A DNA stretch of 64,000 nucleotides from Hoplostethus atlanticus. Its lineage: Eukaryota > Chordata > Actinopteri > Trachichthyiformes > Trachichthyidae. A program made the position numbers and the translations under genes. Where the stretch lies: NCBI GenBank assembly GCA_034670405.1, contig JAXDDX010000012.1, positions 4,486,501-4,550,500 of the forward strand, read 5' to 3'. The first letter of the stretch is position 1. Each line of letters starts with the position of its first letter. Shown here one piece after another: positions 1 through 12,332 of this stretch. The notes under the pieces are model-generated. The model made no database searches, was not told where the DNA came from, and worked only from the letters and a program-made list of their open reading frames with translations.

Positions 1-160
1 TCGTCATCTTTCTCTCTCTATCCACTCTTCTATGCCCTCCATCTTTCCAGCCACCCATAGTCTTGCTCTAATCCCCCAGCAGGCCCCCTCTCTCTGGGAT
101 AGGATTAGAGACCTCTCCCCTAGACCGAGGCCTGGAGCTATTTCTGTGTGTGTATGTCCT

Positions 161-165
<5 letters not shown>

Positions 166-214
<49 letters not shown>
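166..214. repeat. (GT)n-(GA)n compound microsatellite
   Basis: An uninterrupted GT run passes directly into a short GA run. A looser purine-rich stretch continues from about 250 to 345. The open frames here on both strands are just the translated repeat (Cys-Val and His-Thr). Confidence 0.97.
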
Positions 215-249
215 TGCCCTTGTGTCTGTGCATGTGTGTGTGCAGGCAA

Positions 250-345
250 TGGAGAGAGAGAAAGAGCTACAAGGAGAGAGCAAGAGTGAATGAGACAGAG
301 AGAATGAGAAAGAAAGAGGGAAGGAGAGAGAGAGATGGAGGCACA
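250..345. repeat. Polypurine (GA-rich) tract
   Basis: Nearly pure purine on the plus strand, with many GAGA steps. No coding signal is seen. Confidence 0.85.
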
Positions 346-1635
346 GAGGTATAAATCACTGGAGCCCAATGTGTCAGACTCAGGACACCAACATTTCCTG
401 GAGCCTTCTGGGTGCCAGACTGAAAGACCCTGATCAGAGGAAGGATGGAGGGGTAGAGGGATGGAAGGATGGGCAGACAGTGAGAGACAAGAGGAGGTGT
501 GGAGAAGGATTTAAAGATCGAAAAGTGGGTGCTAGTACTGGTAGTAATAGTAGTGGCAGTAGTAACTTTCAAAGTGTTATTAGTCTGAAAAAGCAAATAA
601 AAAATTCAGTAGAATATTTTATACATTAAGAGGATGAAAAGTAGAGCAAAACTGGTTATTTGAGGCATTTGGTGGTGTTACTTAGTATAAAGGGTTGTGG
701 GGTTATGGAATATGTGAACTGATGAGTGAAATTGGGAAGATAGAAGATGAGAGAGAGGATGATGGACGAGACAGCTGTGCGTTTTCCATGGGAAGGATTT
801 ATCAGAACAGATGGTGGAACTATCGGGCGTAATCCTGAGGTTCTAAATAAACTACAACAGGAGAGTCGTGTCTAAAGTTCACGTAACCCCGGGCAATATT
901 GTCTCTCTCACCTCAAAAATGTACTGATGCAACACAGGCGTTGTTTCAGCAATAGGTATCATAGGTATCCAGAGTATCTATGGAGAGGTTCAAACGGTCA
1001 TTTGTTCTCACTCCACTGAGGCTTTGAAACACATTGCAGTTGTGCCTGATCCATCCTCTTAGCTACGATATCCTCTGTATGTTTCTTAACCCATCTAAAA
1101 GACACCCTTTCATCACCGGGACATGTGTCTTTTGTACTATCGTTCTAACTACAATTCTTGACGGAAACTATCGAAACTATCAGATTATCGGATGAATAGT
1201 ACAAACTTGTCAGTAGAGTGTAGTGGAGTTCTAGCCGAGTAGCCGTGATGATTGTCGCCAATTCTGATTTCCGTTTCACAAAGTGACGCTTGCACTTTTG
1301 CAGCATGTAGAGAGAGAAAGAAAGGGAGGTGCATAGAGACACATAACAATGGGATACACAACATGACATAACCATTGCAAGCGATCACCTTCAGCCCATG
1401 ATCCATTAAACCTGATGGTAGCCCCCATCAACCATGATGACAACACCCTCTCAGCTAGGCACGAGTGATCAGCCAATGGTTTGAACAGTATTACAATGGT
1501 GTCAGCCATATGCCAAGGTTTAGGAAATAGTTTAGTCTTTTACACAGCACGTGTTGCCTCCGACAAATTACACGTCCTCTGGCACAGACAATAGACAACC
1601 AGCTCCTATAACAAAAAAGGAATTATCACAGGACA
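346..1635. other. Noncoding, nothing recognised
   Basis: Unique-looking, moderately AT-rich sequence. Short open frames are present on both strands but show no domain, no repeat-family similarity I recognise and no convincing splice signals. Confidence 0.6.
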
Positions 1636-1795
1636 GCAGGGAGACTTAGTGGTTAGAAAGACTGGTGGAAGGTTACCGGTTTAATCCTGTCAGTGTGTCC
1701 TGTCAGTGTCCTTGAGCAAAACGCCAAACCTCCTACCTGCTCACTCATTGTAAGTCCTGCTAAATGCCTTGAATATGGAAATGAAAAGAATCTCA
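1636..1795 (+). mobile_element. tRNA-derived SINE, decayed
   Basis: A Pol III-like A box (TTAGTGGTTAG, about 1646-1656) is followed by a B box (GGTTTAATCC, 1678-1687). Downstream is the tRNA-unrelated body typical of fish SINEs (CCTTGAGCAAAACGCC, then TAAGTCCTGCTAAATGCC). The A-box to B-box spacing fits a tRNA-like head. Several substitutions and an internal CAGTGTCCTGT duplication suggest an old copy. The family name is not assigned. Confidence 0.75.
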
Positions 1796-2330
1796 TTGTT
1801 TCTTCTTCTTCTGTTTGCTTTTGTTCCATGGTGACACTGCACCTGTTTACCTCCACCAGCTATCCCCGAGACCGCATTTTGCACTGTAACATAAAGATTG
1901 AGGGACCAGTCGTTACATAGACATACATGGCATACATAGAATATACAAATAAAATGTAGTAATATTGTTATTATTATTATTATTGTAATGTCAGCAATGT
2001 TAGCATTGATCTTTACCAAAACCCTGCTATGCATTACTTGGACACCATCACTGAGGAGGGAGCAGTCCCCTTAGCAACTTCAATACATCATACTCAAATT
2101 GTCCACATGGTTGTATAGTTTTGCCTTGCAGATGGAATTGTTTGTTGTATTGTATATGTTGGCACAAAGACATCACTGGAAATATTGGTGCTTTTTGTGA
2201 GGAAACCCCATTTGCAATTTCCCTGAAGTGAACAATGGTTTATCAAAAGAAAAGACTATTAGCATAAATTGTAGCAGTTCAAGTAGTGCTCAGGCACAGC
2301 ACAAACAAATACCCGGAGAGAGGAAATTGC
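1796..2330. other. Noncoding, with short (TTA)n run
   Basis: AT-rich sequence with a (TTA)n tract at about 1968-1985. No gene signal is seen. Confidence 0.6.
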
Positions 2331-2671
2331 CTTTTTGTCTGTGTGTACATGCACACGCACGTGTTAATGGGATGTCAGGGTGTATGTGTTTGCTTTGAGA
2401 ATGCATGTGTTTGTAAGACTACATGCCTGCCTGCATGTGCGTGTGCATACGTAGCCATTATGTGTGCACGTGTACGCGTGACCCTGTGTGTTTACATGTG
2501 TTTGACCGTCTGCCTGTCTGTGAGTGTCTGAGTGTGTGTATGTGTGGGAGGTGTTGGTGAGGAGAAAATGTTGAAGCATGACAGACTGTGGAATACAAAG
2601 GGCAGACTATATAACTCTGCTACTGATGTCAACTACACACTTTCTGACTGTGTGTGTGTGTGTGTGTGTGT
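2331..2671. repeat. Cryptic TG/CA-rich region ending in (GT)n
   Basis: Imperfect TG-rich sequence (many TGTGTG and CATGTG words) culminates in a clean (GT)n run at 2649-2671. The Cys/Val-rich open frame across it is an artefact of the repeat. Confidence 0.85.
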
Positions 2672-2680
2672 TAACATGGT

Positions 2681-2890
2681 CTCTCTCCCTCTCTTTATCA
2701 TTCTCTCCCCTATCCCCACTCCCCCCTACATTCCCTTCACTTCTTCCTCCTTCCTTCCTGTTCCCCCATACCTTCTCCCATATCTATCTCTCTCCCTTTA
2801 ACCTTACTTTCCAGTCCACTTGCCTCTCCCTCCTCCCTCCCTCCCCTCCCTCCCTACTCCTCTGGTCCTCCTTCCCTCTCTCTCTCCCAT
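2681..2890. repeat. Polypyrimidine (CT-rich) tract
   Basis: About 200 bases are almost entirely C and T on the plus strand. Such DNA cannot easily form stop codons, which explains the Ser/Leu/Pro-rich open frame there. Confidence 0.9.
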
Positions 2891-2899
2891 GTGAAGCCA

Positions 2900-3070
2900 T
2901 TTGATCTGAGTCAGCAGTCTTTGCTCTCTGTACAAGTGGAATCCTATTGCTCTCATGCTAATATGTTCCCTAATGGCAGCATGCTATTGGCTCTGATACA
3001 GGAAGTAAATCATGCTGGTCAATAAGCACGCCTTCATCGATATCATCTTTCATGTGATGTGGACTCCCTG
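2900..3070. other. Noncoding, possible conserved block
   Basis: Balanced-composition sequence with CATGCTAATATG, GGCAGCATGCTATTGG (a CCAAT-box core on the minus strand) and ATCGATATCATC motifs, lying between low-complexity tracts. The claim that it may be a regulatory block is inference from composition only. Confidence 0.25.
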
Positions 3071-3239
3071 TCTTACTTACATTACTAATGTACTAATATT
3101 TGCAGGGTATGTACTGGATGTCTCAGTGCTTTATATTTGTCCTTGTGAGATTAAGAAAGTTCATTTAAATTATATTGCTCTGACTGAATAACTGATGGGG
3201 GAGAGATGGAGGCACAGAAAATGTACAAATACACTAACA

Positions 3240-3243
3240 GACA

Positions 3244-3283
<40 letters not shown>
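3240..3283. repeat. (CA)n microsatellite
   Basis: A CA run with a single T interruption near its start. The His-Thr frames are repeat artefacts. Confidence 0.97.
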
Positions 3284-3284
<1 letters not shown>

Positions 3285-4074
3285 GTAGACGCTCTCAGAT
3301 TTCTCTCTGCCCTGTTGAGAACACAGGTGCCATTGTTGCTGTCCAACTGTGTGCTGTAATTGGTAGCCTCCTGTGCCACATCACTAGCCAGAATCCTGAT
3401 CAAGGCAATTTAGATAATTACACACGGTTAATGACCATAATTAGATCTGCAGCAGATTCACTGAAACTATTGCTTGCGGTACCTTGAAAATGATTCTGCA
3501 CGAAAAAATAATCACTTTAGCTTTTGAGAAATAGTGAACAAAGAAGAGAACTGTGTGTAACCTGGCCTGTGTAACCTAGTGAACCCCTGTGACGGTAATG
3601 CCCACTTCATCTTAGACACATTTGAGAGTAAAGCATTTACAGGTATAACCCAGTTGCAGAGTACGTACAGGATAGGAGGACTTCTGTATTGGCTACCACG
3701 TTCAGGTGCTGTATTGTGGCAGAAATATCGGCATGGTCGCCCAGAGATCGTGTTGTTTTGTCTGTTTTGTGTGTTAAGGTGCTTCAAAGGACTAGTCTTC
3801 ACTAAACAGACAAGGCCATCCCACCATCCCACCCTGTCACTACTATGTGCTATTATAGATTAGCTTTGATTTAATTTCTGCATTGTCTGGTGTCAGTGAT
3901 TTGTCTTGCATAGGAAAAAAAAAGCATGTAGAATCAAGAACAACACCTACAATCACAGACGATTCACACCATTTAAAAGCTTTACAAATGAAGGAAAGAA
4001 TGAGTGAAATTACAACGTTGCACAACCTTGATGATGAACTAGTTTAAGTGCTGAGAGTGGGTGTGGAAGGGGTG

Positions 4075-4075
<1 letters not shown>
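3284..4075. other. Noncoding, nothing recognised
   Basis: Unique-looking sequence. Open frames of about 95-106 codons overlap on opposite strands at 3512-3863 with no recognisable domain. I treat them as chance. Confidence 0.55.

Positions 4076-4106
<31 letters not shown>
4076..4106. repeat. (TC)n microsatellite
   Basis: A pure TC run ending in a short C run. Confidence 0.96.
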
Positions 4107-4108
<2 letters not shown>

Positions 4109-4186
4109 CCAGAGGCTTCTGTTAATTATCATGTGAATATCACTCTTACCTGCTTCTTACTCTCCTCTTTCTTACTGGCCCTTTGG

Positions 4187-4196
4187 CTCTCTCTCT

Positions 4197-4261
<65 letters not shown>

Positions 4262-4262
4262 G
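4187..4262. repeat. (CT)n-(GT)n compound microsatellite
   Basis: A long CT run to about 4250 switches to GT (4251-4261). Cryptic CA-rich DNA continues at 4388-4450. Confidence 0.96.
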
Positions 4263-5445
4263 GCAGTCCTGTACAGGTGAAATAGGCTTTCAGAAGGCTG
4301 TGCAGTAAAGATCGATAGAATAGTCGATGGAGTAGTGCATGCTTTAACAACCAACATAATGTGTGACCTCGCATCTCCCTTTCACCCGTACACATGAGTG
4401 CACACACACCCACACACACACACCACATACATGTACGCATATGCACACACAATCCTTACATGTGCATAAAGACTAAATGAAAATGCAGACCAAAAAGCAG
4501 TATTATGCTCACTGGAGCAGGCACTGTACAGAAGTGTATGTGTGTGTGTGTTTGTTTATGTGTGTGTGTGGGTGTGTTATGGGTATATCCAATCTCGCGG
4601 GAGCGCATTGTGTGTGTACAAATTTTGTGTGCCGGCTAAGCCCCATTATCTACCCACCAACAGAATGTTTAATTACCAGTTAAATTGGTCAAGGTGAGCT
4701 GCAAAATGACCAATTTGACAAAAGCCTGGCCCAAACTGCACTTCACAGTTTAAAGTTCACATTTCAGCCATCTAGACTAGCGGTTTTGAACCTCAGAGTC
4801 TAGTGAGCAAAAGGTCAAAAGGTTCTCACCACCGAAAGGCAATTGCGTGGATTGGAAACAGATTGAATGTAAAAGAGGAGATGGATTTGGAGAGGAAAAT
4901 GAGACAGCGAGGCGGGGACAGGTGAGGGATGGTTGATAGAGAGCAAGAAGGTTAGCGCTTACTTGTGGTTATTTGAGAGGAGGCCAATGGAGGTGAGAGA
5001 AGCAAAGAAAAATACAGAAAAACAGAAAAATGAAGGCAGAATGAAGAAATGCATTAAATATATTTTAAATAAATATACAATCTATCACCAACATCAATAT
5101 GGTTTGATTATATAATTTGTTGTTTTGTTTTTAAATTAACATTTTGTAAAGTTTGTTAGCAACTTTGTCTCCGTTTAGCAGACTTGCCAATGAAGTCATT
5201 TAAATTGAAATCAAAATGCAATATCAAATATAGACACACAGAGAATGGCAGTGAGCAGAAGAGAAAATGGACACATGGAAAATAGAGTGAGTGAGAGAAA
5301 GAGAGAAAGAGAGGAGGCAGAGATCGTCTGGCATCACGTCAAAATGTAAAATATTAGCTTTGGAGCCCGCTTAGACACTGACTATGATCTTCATCTGTAA
5401 ACACTTTAGTACTTCAATCTCAGTCTCACTGAACATCTTGCGGGC
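4263..5445. other. Noncoding, cryptic simple repeats
   Basis: CA-rich patches (4388-4450), TG-rich patches (4536-4580) and purine-rich AT-rich sequence (4860-5320). No coding or mobile element signature is recognised. Confidence 0.6.

Positions 5446-5469
<24 letters not shown>
5446..5469. repeat. (GT)n microsatellite
   Basis: A short clean GT run followed by imperfect TG/CA words to about 5590. Confidence 0.93.
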
Positions 5470-5476
<7 letters not shown>

Positions 5477-5599
5477 AATGTGTGTATGTGAACACACAAC
5501 ATATACACAACACAACATACAAACACACACATTTGCATTGTGTTTGTAAGTGGATGCCCCCCAGTGTGTGTGTGTGTTCACATGTGGCACACCAAGTGT

Positions 5600-6520
5600 G
5601 TGTAGTCATGTTCCCTTGTGGGGTGTGATGTATGCCCTGCGCTCCTCTGTGTCTAAGGGAGTCTATAAATCTTAAGAGCCTTAAAGCTTTATGTAAACAT
5701 ATGGAGAGCCGAATGATTGTCACCCCCAAAGGGCGTGGTTGTGACTTGTGTGTCACTGAAAGGGAAAAGTATTGTCTTGCTGTGTTTGTGTGTGTGTAAA
5801 TCAGATCTCTTACATGCTGCCATAGATTAGGATCCATGAGATATATATTTTCCATGTGTCATTCTATGTTGCATGCACACACACACACACACAAAGTTCC
5901 AGTCATTGTAGAATATGGAAGTCGACCATGTCCTGTTTGTTTGCTTGCTTGGACTACTGTTGCACCGTTTGTCCCTCTGAGGTTTTGAAAATGTAACATG
6001 TCACTGTAGTTTAACATTCAGAAACAAGGAATGACCTGGCAGACAGTGATGTGTTATGAGAGACAATAATATGACACTACAATATAGTTACACTATGCCT
6101 ATTCATTTGTACTTCAAAACATTTGAGAAACAATATGCTGCAGCATCCACTGCAGCATGATGTAGTGGGATTATGCAGGACTTTTACCCAGAAGTGTAGT
6201 ATGGCATACAGCGGTAGAAAGAAAAGAAAGAAGAATAGAACTAGAGAAAGACTAGAAGAATAAGACTAGACAAAAAGGCAAGGAAATGAGGGAAAGGATT
6301 GCAAACAGGGAAAACACACAGGCATACACATTTTAGGGAGTATTTACATGAGGAATATTGCCTTCAGCACAAATATGGATTCGCAAAATAGGAAAATAGT
6401 GTGGATAACAAACACAGTGGTTGTGAAGAGCAAACATATAATGAAAAAAAAAGCTACAGGTCATAATTGTTGGAAATTAAATTGCTCATTGATATTGCTT
6501 CAAAAAGTTGCCCATGTATA
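5600..6520. other. Noncoding, nothing recognised
   Basis: Mostly AT-rich. A short CA run lies at 5875-5893. No gene, RNA or transposon signal is seen. Confidence 0.6.
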
Positions 6521-6730
6521 ATAGTCTTCAGGGAAAGATTAATGACACGGAGTGAATATCAGAAGGGAACCAGAAGAGAAGAAGAACAAGAAAAAGGCAA
6601 TTAGAGGAAAAGAGAATTGCGAAATGAAAAGGGAGCGAGACGGGAGAGCAAAGTTGAGAGACAGACTGACAGAGAGAGGGGAAGGTATCAGTCAGAGTAT
6701 AAGGTATCGAAAATGAACGATGAAAGTAGT

Positions 6731-7096
6731 CCCCCTGACCTGGAGGTATGGATGTGAGGTGAACCACGGGTGTGATTTTTAGCTGTAATCCGAAGCTGTT
6801 GACTCTCTGCCCTGGCTTAAGGAGAGCTGAGCCGTGTCAACGTGAACTGGATCAACTCATTTGATTGCTCTGTCCTCTCCCATGACACTGAGAGAGAACA
6901 GAGACAGTCAGAGTAAGACAAAAGCATATCAACAGAAAGATAAGAAAGAAAAAAAAAGTATGAAATACTTCTCAAATAAATCCCCCCCCTAACCTGGAGG
7001 TGTTTATGAGGGGATGATTTAGATCTTGGCTTAGGAGAACAAAGCTTTGTCAACATGAACTACTACAATCACCTCATATCTCTTCTTGCTGTCCAT
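6731..7096. repeat. Decayed tandem segmental duplication
   Basis: Two diverged copies lie in direct orientation about 250 bases apart. Copy A is about 6731-6880 and copy B about 6982-7096. Shared landmarks in order are a C run with ACCTGGAGGT, TGGCTTA(A)GGAGA, GTCAACRTGAACT, ATCACCTCAT-like and GCTSTGTCC/GCTGTCC. Both copies are preceded by purine-rich DNA. Confidence 0.7.
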
Positions 7097-7279
7097 TTTG
7101 TATTTCCCATTCTCTGTGTTTATTTCTCCCTCTCCAGCTCTTTCATCCGAATGCGCTCCATTTTTCCTGTTCACTGCTCTTTACTTTCTTATTGTATTGC
7201 TTTGCTTTGCTTTTGGGGTGGGATGTTTGTGCGGCTACAAACTATTTGTGTATGCATGCTGAATGTGTGTATAGGTGTG

Positions 7280-7333
7280 TCCCTTATGCGTGTCTCCCTC
7301 CCTCTCCCTCTCTCCCCCTCTCTCTCTCTCCAG
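7280..7333. repeat. CT-rich low-complexity tract
   Basis: Imperfect CCCT and CTCT repeats on the plus strand. Confidence 0.85.
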
Positions 7334-7339
7334 CATCTA

Positions 7340-8129
7340 TTTCTCCAGTCATAAGCAGACTCAGCAGATGAAGTAGACAGTTTTCCAAATGAAATGGAAT
7401 TGATTAAATTTCATGTAAAGGTTTGATTTTCAGATCTGTACCACCTTGGGACACCGCAGCAAGCTCAGATTAGTATTGGAAATAAGAACTCTGCTCTCGT
7501 CTGGCGTGCTTTGTTGCGGGTGTGGGTGTAGGTGTGGGTATCCATATCACACTGTAAATGATACATCAATATGTATGTCATTGAATCAAGTGTTTGTTGA
7601 AACTCTGTCGTTTAGACGACAGCCTTGAGGTTGGTTCCTCTGTTTTCCCTTACTTTCACTTGATGTCACTACTCCCACCTGTGGCCTTTTTGCAGCAGCC
7701 ATTTTTCATCCCTCCTACTACACAAGTGGTTTAATTCAATAAAGGACGTAAACGTGTTGCAATTGAAAACAACCCGTACTCTTAAAGATGTATTGTGTCC
7801 GTAACCCAGATGAAACCTGCAATGGCTGTTTAATACAACCCTCTGCCAGTGATGTCGCCGCTGCCTGGATGTTTTGGTACTTCCAAATTCTGTAACAAGG
7901 CTAAGAAAGGATAGTGATTCTTGGTGTTATTTAGTATGACTCACTGCTTTAACCACATACACATGCACACGCACACACACACACACGTAGATCTTCATAC
8001 ATGCACAAACTCTCATGGGGTAATCGTCAGTAGCAGGAATCAGAAAGCCATTCAAATGGAGAGCCCTGCTGACTCAGCTTTTATATGGCGCACCGCATAT
8101 TGGGAAATTGGAGGATAATGCATTCATTG

Positions 8130-8130
<1 letters not shown>
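7340..8130. other. Noncoding, short CA run
   Basis: Unique-looking sequence with a (CA)n patch at about 7960-7987. No other signal is seen. Confidence 0.6.
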
Positions 8131-8131
<1 letters not shown>

Positions 8132-8202
<71 letters not shown>

Positions 8203-8325
8203 TTGACAGAGAGAAAGGGGGAGAGACAGTAAAGACAGTGAGAGAGAGGGAGGATGAGAGAAGACAGACACAGAGAGAGAGAGCGAGATAGAGAGAGAGA
8301 TTGAGCCAGAAAGAGAGCGAGAGAA
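8132..8325. repeat. (GT)n-(GA)n compound microsatellite with purine tail
   Basis: A GT run of roughly 55 bases (8132-8187) changes to GA (8187-8203). It continues as a degenerate GA/GACA purine tract to about 8325. Confidence 0.97.
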
Positions 8326-8329
8326 CAAG

Positions 8330-10370
8330 CATGCATGCCACTTTTCTTTCTTGTTAGATTGAAGTACAATGCCATTGTCACTTCAAGAGTCTTATATTGT
8401 CAGTCAGAGCATGATATATATTCCCATTGCACTCTGCTGCTTGGTATGGCATCCGAAACACTGATGCATCATTGTGCCCAAAAATAATCTTCTTTTTCCT
8501 ACATGAGCAGTAGCTGAAACAGCAGCTGGGTTGTCTCTTTGGTGTACTGTCCTTTTCTAACCTTTACAATTCCTCCATTTGTGATATTTCAACGTATTTT
8601 TCTTTGTTGTCTGTAGTTTTAGTCTCATATTCCCCTGGGCCTACCTATTTCTTCACCTCCCTCCTTCCCACTCTCGCCTGTTTTTCCTCAGCTGTCTTCT
8701 TCTTTGTGTTTGTTCGCTCCTGCAGCCATACACTGGTGTATACTGCTATGCCTGTCTGTCTGTTTGCCTGTGTGATTTTGTGTTTGTGTGTGCACATAAA
8801 TGTCAGCCTCTGAAAGAGCAGCTGCCTAATTTAATACTATTTTGAGGAAATGTTTGACATTGCCTTGATGACATGATATGTGTAGGCGTGCACTGTATAT
8901 GCACACACTTGTTTACTTGTGTTTCACTTGTTTTTTCATGCTTTCACTAATAACATAGCAGCTAGAGAGATAATGCACTTGTGGATTTAGGAAACTGAAT
9001 TACTTACATTTTTAGATATATAGGTAGTTAGGTAGGTGAATGCTAAAAACTAAAAACTGAAGCTAAAAACTTTAACACTATAATAATACACAAATAACAA
9101 TGATATTATGCAAGCAATCATTTGTAAGAGTAAATAACTTGTTTTGGAATGAGATTCTCTTTTCCTGTCTTTCATTTGATGGATAGGGCTTGTTGACCAA
9201 TAGTTGCTAGATTTGCAGAACACTTCCATCTGGCAAGTGAATATTCACACCTGTGTCTATTTACATCTACATTTATACCTTTCTCTTCATAGCTCTATCC
9301 TTTAGATGCATGTTTTCACTGAGATGTATCACATCACTGAAGTCTCTCATCATGCACCTATTAAATGGTACTTTATAACCCAGGTAGTGATACAGCATCT
9401 CTTACTGTCTATTTTTTCTTAAATGTTGCCAGGTAGAGCTACTATAAATAGCCAAAACTGTCTCTTAAATGATTTGCAACTTTGCAAGTATTTCCTTTAG
9501 GGGCTGAGCAATATTGCAGCAGTAATTTATTTCCACACGCAGTAAAAACTGGAGCTTGATGGCTGTGTATTGAAATTCTATCAGAGTGCTATGCCTTTGA
9601 TGTTTGTTTTTTTGTAACATGCTATCTCTGCTTACAGAAAGACGGTGATATTATCAGTTTTTCCACAGTAGTGGCTGAAAAATATTTTCCCCACCCATAG
9701 TCCAATAAGAGAGACTGGCAAGCAATACATAGAAAAAGTCCAGTCAGTCAAAGAACAGTCTTCTCTTTCTGGCTTGAGTTGCAGCAGCCAATTTATTGAG
9801 CCTCGGTATTTATTAGCTATGGCTGTTTTGAAGGTGATGCTTTCACTGCTGCCTGCTTGAATGGGTTTTGCAAGCTTTGTTATGCACTGAGGCCTGAGGG
9901 TGGAGATGAGAAAGAAGAAGAAAGAAGAGAAGAGAGAATAAAAAAAGCAGGAGAGAGAGAGAGACAAATGAACACACCAGGGCCTTAAATATGACAAAAC
10001 CACCAACTGTTGAGGAACATCGAACGTTTCTTCTTCTTCACTCTGTTTCTCACTGTAAAGGTTGGAACAGCTTGTCACATTGCTTTCATTGGATAATGGT
10101 GATTTTTGCCTCTAGTTGCACCAAAACACCACTCTGCTTAGGTCTTAGACACTGATCTTGTCTCTTCATGCTTTCATGCCCTGAGTTTCTGTTACAGTGT
10201 GATGAACAGTGATGAGACGCCAGTGAAAGGTAACATTGCACTCAAATTACAGAAAATGTTTTGCTGTTGGCAGTGTCCTGTCAGTCATGTTCTGTTACAG
10301 CAAGGGAAGACGATCTATAGCAGTTGCTTTATGCAGTTACTTCTCAGCCAAGAGTTTGATGTGTTACCTG
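8330..10370. other. Noncoding, nothing recognised
   Basis: AT-rich unique-looking sequence. The 148-codon minus-strand frame at 9632-10078 runs through a purine/pyrimidine-biased tract and has no domain I recognise. It is probably chance, although 9780-9900 has the balanced composition of possible conserved noncoding DNA. Confidence 0.5.
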
Positions 10371-10426
10371 TAGTAGCAGTAGTAATAGTACTGGCAGTAG
10401 TAGTAGTTACAGTAATAGTAGTAGTT
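10370..10426. repeat. Imperfect (AGT)n trinucleotide repeat
   Basis: Degenerate AGT/AGC units coding a meaningless Val/Ala run. Confidence 0.85.
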
Positions 10427-10454
10427 TCAGTGCATTAAGTAATATGACCTTTAT

Positions 10455-11130
10455 CAACCTCTATCGGTAACCAAGGAATTGCAACATCAACAGGTCTCTG
10501 AAATTGAACGTGTGCATACCTCATCTGTCTGCGCCAGACATGGATTGATTCAATGTAGCTGTTCACCGCAAGTTTGGCTTTTCAAGATTTATGACAATAT
10601 TGACCCCTCTTGTGAAAAATGTCATCAAACACCTGCAAGCCATGTGCTTATGTTTTGGTCGTGTACATCTCTGCGTAACTACTGGACACTTATCGAACCT
10701 AATGCCATTACTGCTCTGTTCGGCATCCCTCAATTGCCTTTGCCTAGGCTCCAAGCGGATCTGCTAGCTTTTGTAACATTATTGGCTAGACGTCTAATAC
10801 TAATGAGATGGAAATCACCAATACAGCCTTCTCACACTCTGTGGATAAAATAAATTTTCAATAATTTACAGCTTGAAAATTTTTTATTTACATTGAAAGG
10901 CTCTTCCAAGAAGTTTAAAAAGATGTGGAGGCCTTTCTTTGCCTATGCAGATAAAATTACCTTCCCAGTTATCCCCGAATAAGATCCCATTTTATCTTAT
11001 TTATTTATTATTTTTACTTATTTATTTTTATTCTCACCTGAAGGGTGAGGTTATTATGTTTACTGTAATATGTGAAATATGACCAAGCTGTTGTGTTTTC
11101 CTTGTAGTTGCTATGTATTGTATGTTGTTG
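10455..11130 (+). mobile_element. LINE 3' end, L1/Tx1-like clade, truncated
   Basis: The open frame 10479-10853 (124 codons) matches the C-terminal end of fish L1/Tx1-type ORF2. It has a CxxC...H...C zinc-knuckle-like motif (CEKCHQTPASHVLMFWSC), then LPRLQADLLAF, LLARRLILMRWKSP and SHTLWIK in the order expected of the family. After an in-frame stop, the reading continues into LKGSSKKFKKMWRPFF-like sequence (about 10888-10947) and then an AT-rich 3' UTR. The reverse transcriptase catalytic core and endonuclease are absent, as in a 5'-truncated copy, and stops plus apparent deletions show it is dead. The clade call is from remembered signatures. Confidence 0.85.
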
Positions 11131-12260
11131 TTTTTTCTACTGCACTACTATAATGTTGTGGTTCGTGTAAGGGGCACAACTCTCGCTTTTTGACTGGAAA
11201 AATTCTCGTTATCACTATTGCTATTGCTCTCTCTACCTACACTACACTTTTTTTTCCAGGCACGTTCTTTGGGTGTTGGCGAAAGGCATTCTGGGAAATG
11301 TAGGGGCTCACTAATTGAAATTGAAGTGAAGGAGGCAGGTTGAGGGAAAATTGGTACAAGAAAGTAAATTACAACTCTTCATCACAAAATAACTCCTGGA
11401 ATGCATTAAAATACATCATCGATTGATGATACAAAAGAGTGTAAGAGCATCTTGAATGGTGGAACCTTTCTTGAACAGAGTATTAGTGATGAGAGCAACA
11501 GAACATGAATTAACAAATCTTAAGGATAAAATCTCAGCCAGCCAATTTCCACTACGGTGCACCCTTTCCACTGTGGTCTTGCAATGACCACTCAAAGAGT
11601 GTAGTGAAATTTACTGAAAAACTTTCATCAGCAGCCCAATTTAAGCTCACTGAAGTCTCCCACCAAGCTCACCATTGTGTGAGTTTGGTGGGAGAGAGTG
11701 GACGAGGAAAGGACCAGGGAGCGGGCGGGCAAGTACTATACTTTAGAGGGCACAATGGAAGGCCAATTTAAGGTGAGACCTATACTTATCAAGGGACAAT
11801 GGAGAGGTAATTTACAGAGAGAGAGAGGGAGAGATGCCACTGAAGTGTGCTCTTTGAATCCAGAGAGTGCTTTTTTACCTTTGGTCCATCATGATTCTTT
11901 TTTTTGCGTGTGTGTGTCGGGTGTGTGAGTGTTAGTTTTGGCTAAAAGCCAAAGCAATGCAAAGCAACTTTAACTTTTCTGTATTTGTGACTATTTTAAT
12001 TATATAAAACAGCTGTCGCATGTTTTTTTACTATGTTTTTATATGTTTTTTTCTATGAGAAAGTTCTCGAAAGACAGTGATTTACCTATTCAGCCAATTG
12101 AAAGTACAGTACAATGCATCATTAATTCCAAACTCCCTTCATTAGGTTAACTTGCTAATTGTAAGACTTGATAAGTCGAAAATGAATTAACCACAAAGCA
12201 AACAAATATGCATCAAAATCTCTGGCAGCACGGTAGACACAAACTACTATCTGGCACAAA
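11131..12260. other. Noncoding, nothing certain
   Basis: Contains a GGCATTCTGGGAAATGTAG word at about 11286-11304 that also occurs in some fish DNA transposons, a purine patch at 11816-11835 and a T-rich patch. No element boundaries were found. Confidence 0.5.
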
Positions 12261-12269
12261 TATGAAACG

Positions 12270-12332
12270 TCTCTGGAGAGAGAGGGGAAGGGAGAGAGAG
12301 AGAGATGGGGAATGTCAGAGGGAGAGAGAGAC
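12270..12332. repeat. Purine-rich GA tract
   Basis: Degenerate GAGAGG units. Confidence 0.8.

Noticed and set aside
9632..10078. 148-codon minus-strand frame
   Set aside because: Part is a purine-tract shadow, and the rest has no recognisable domain, splice site or repeat similarity.
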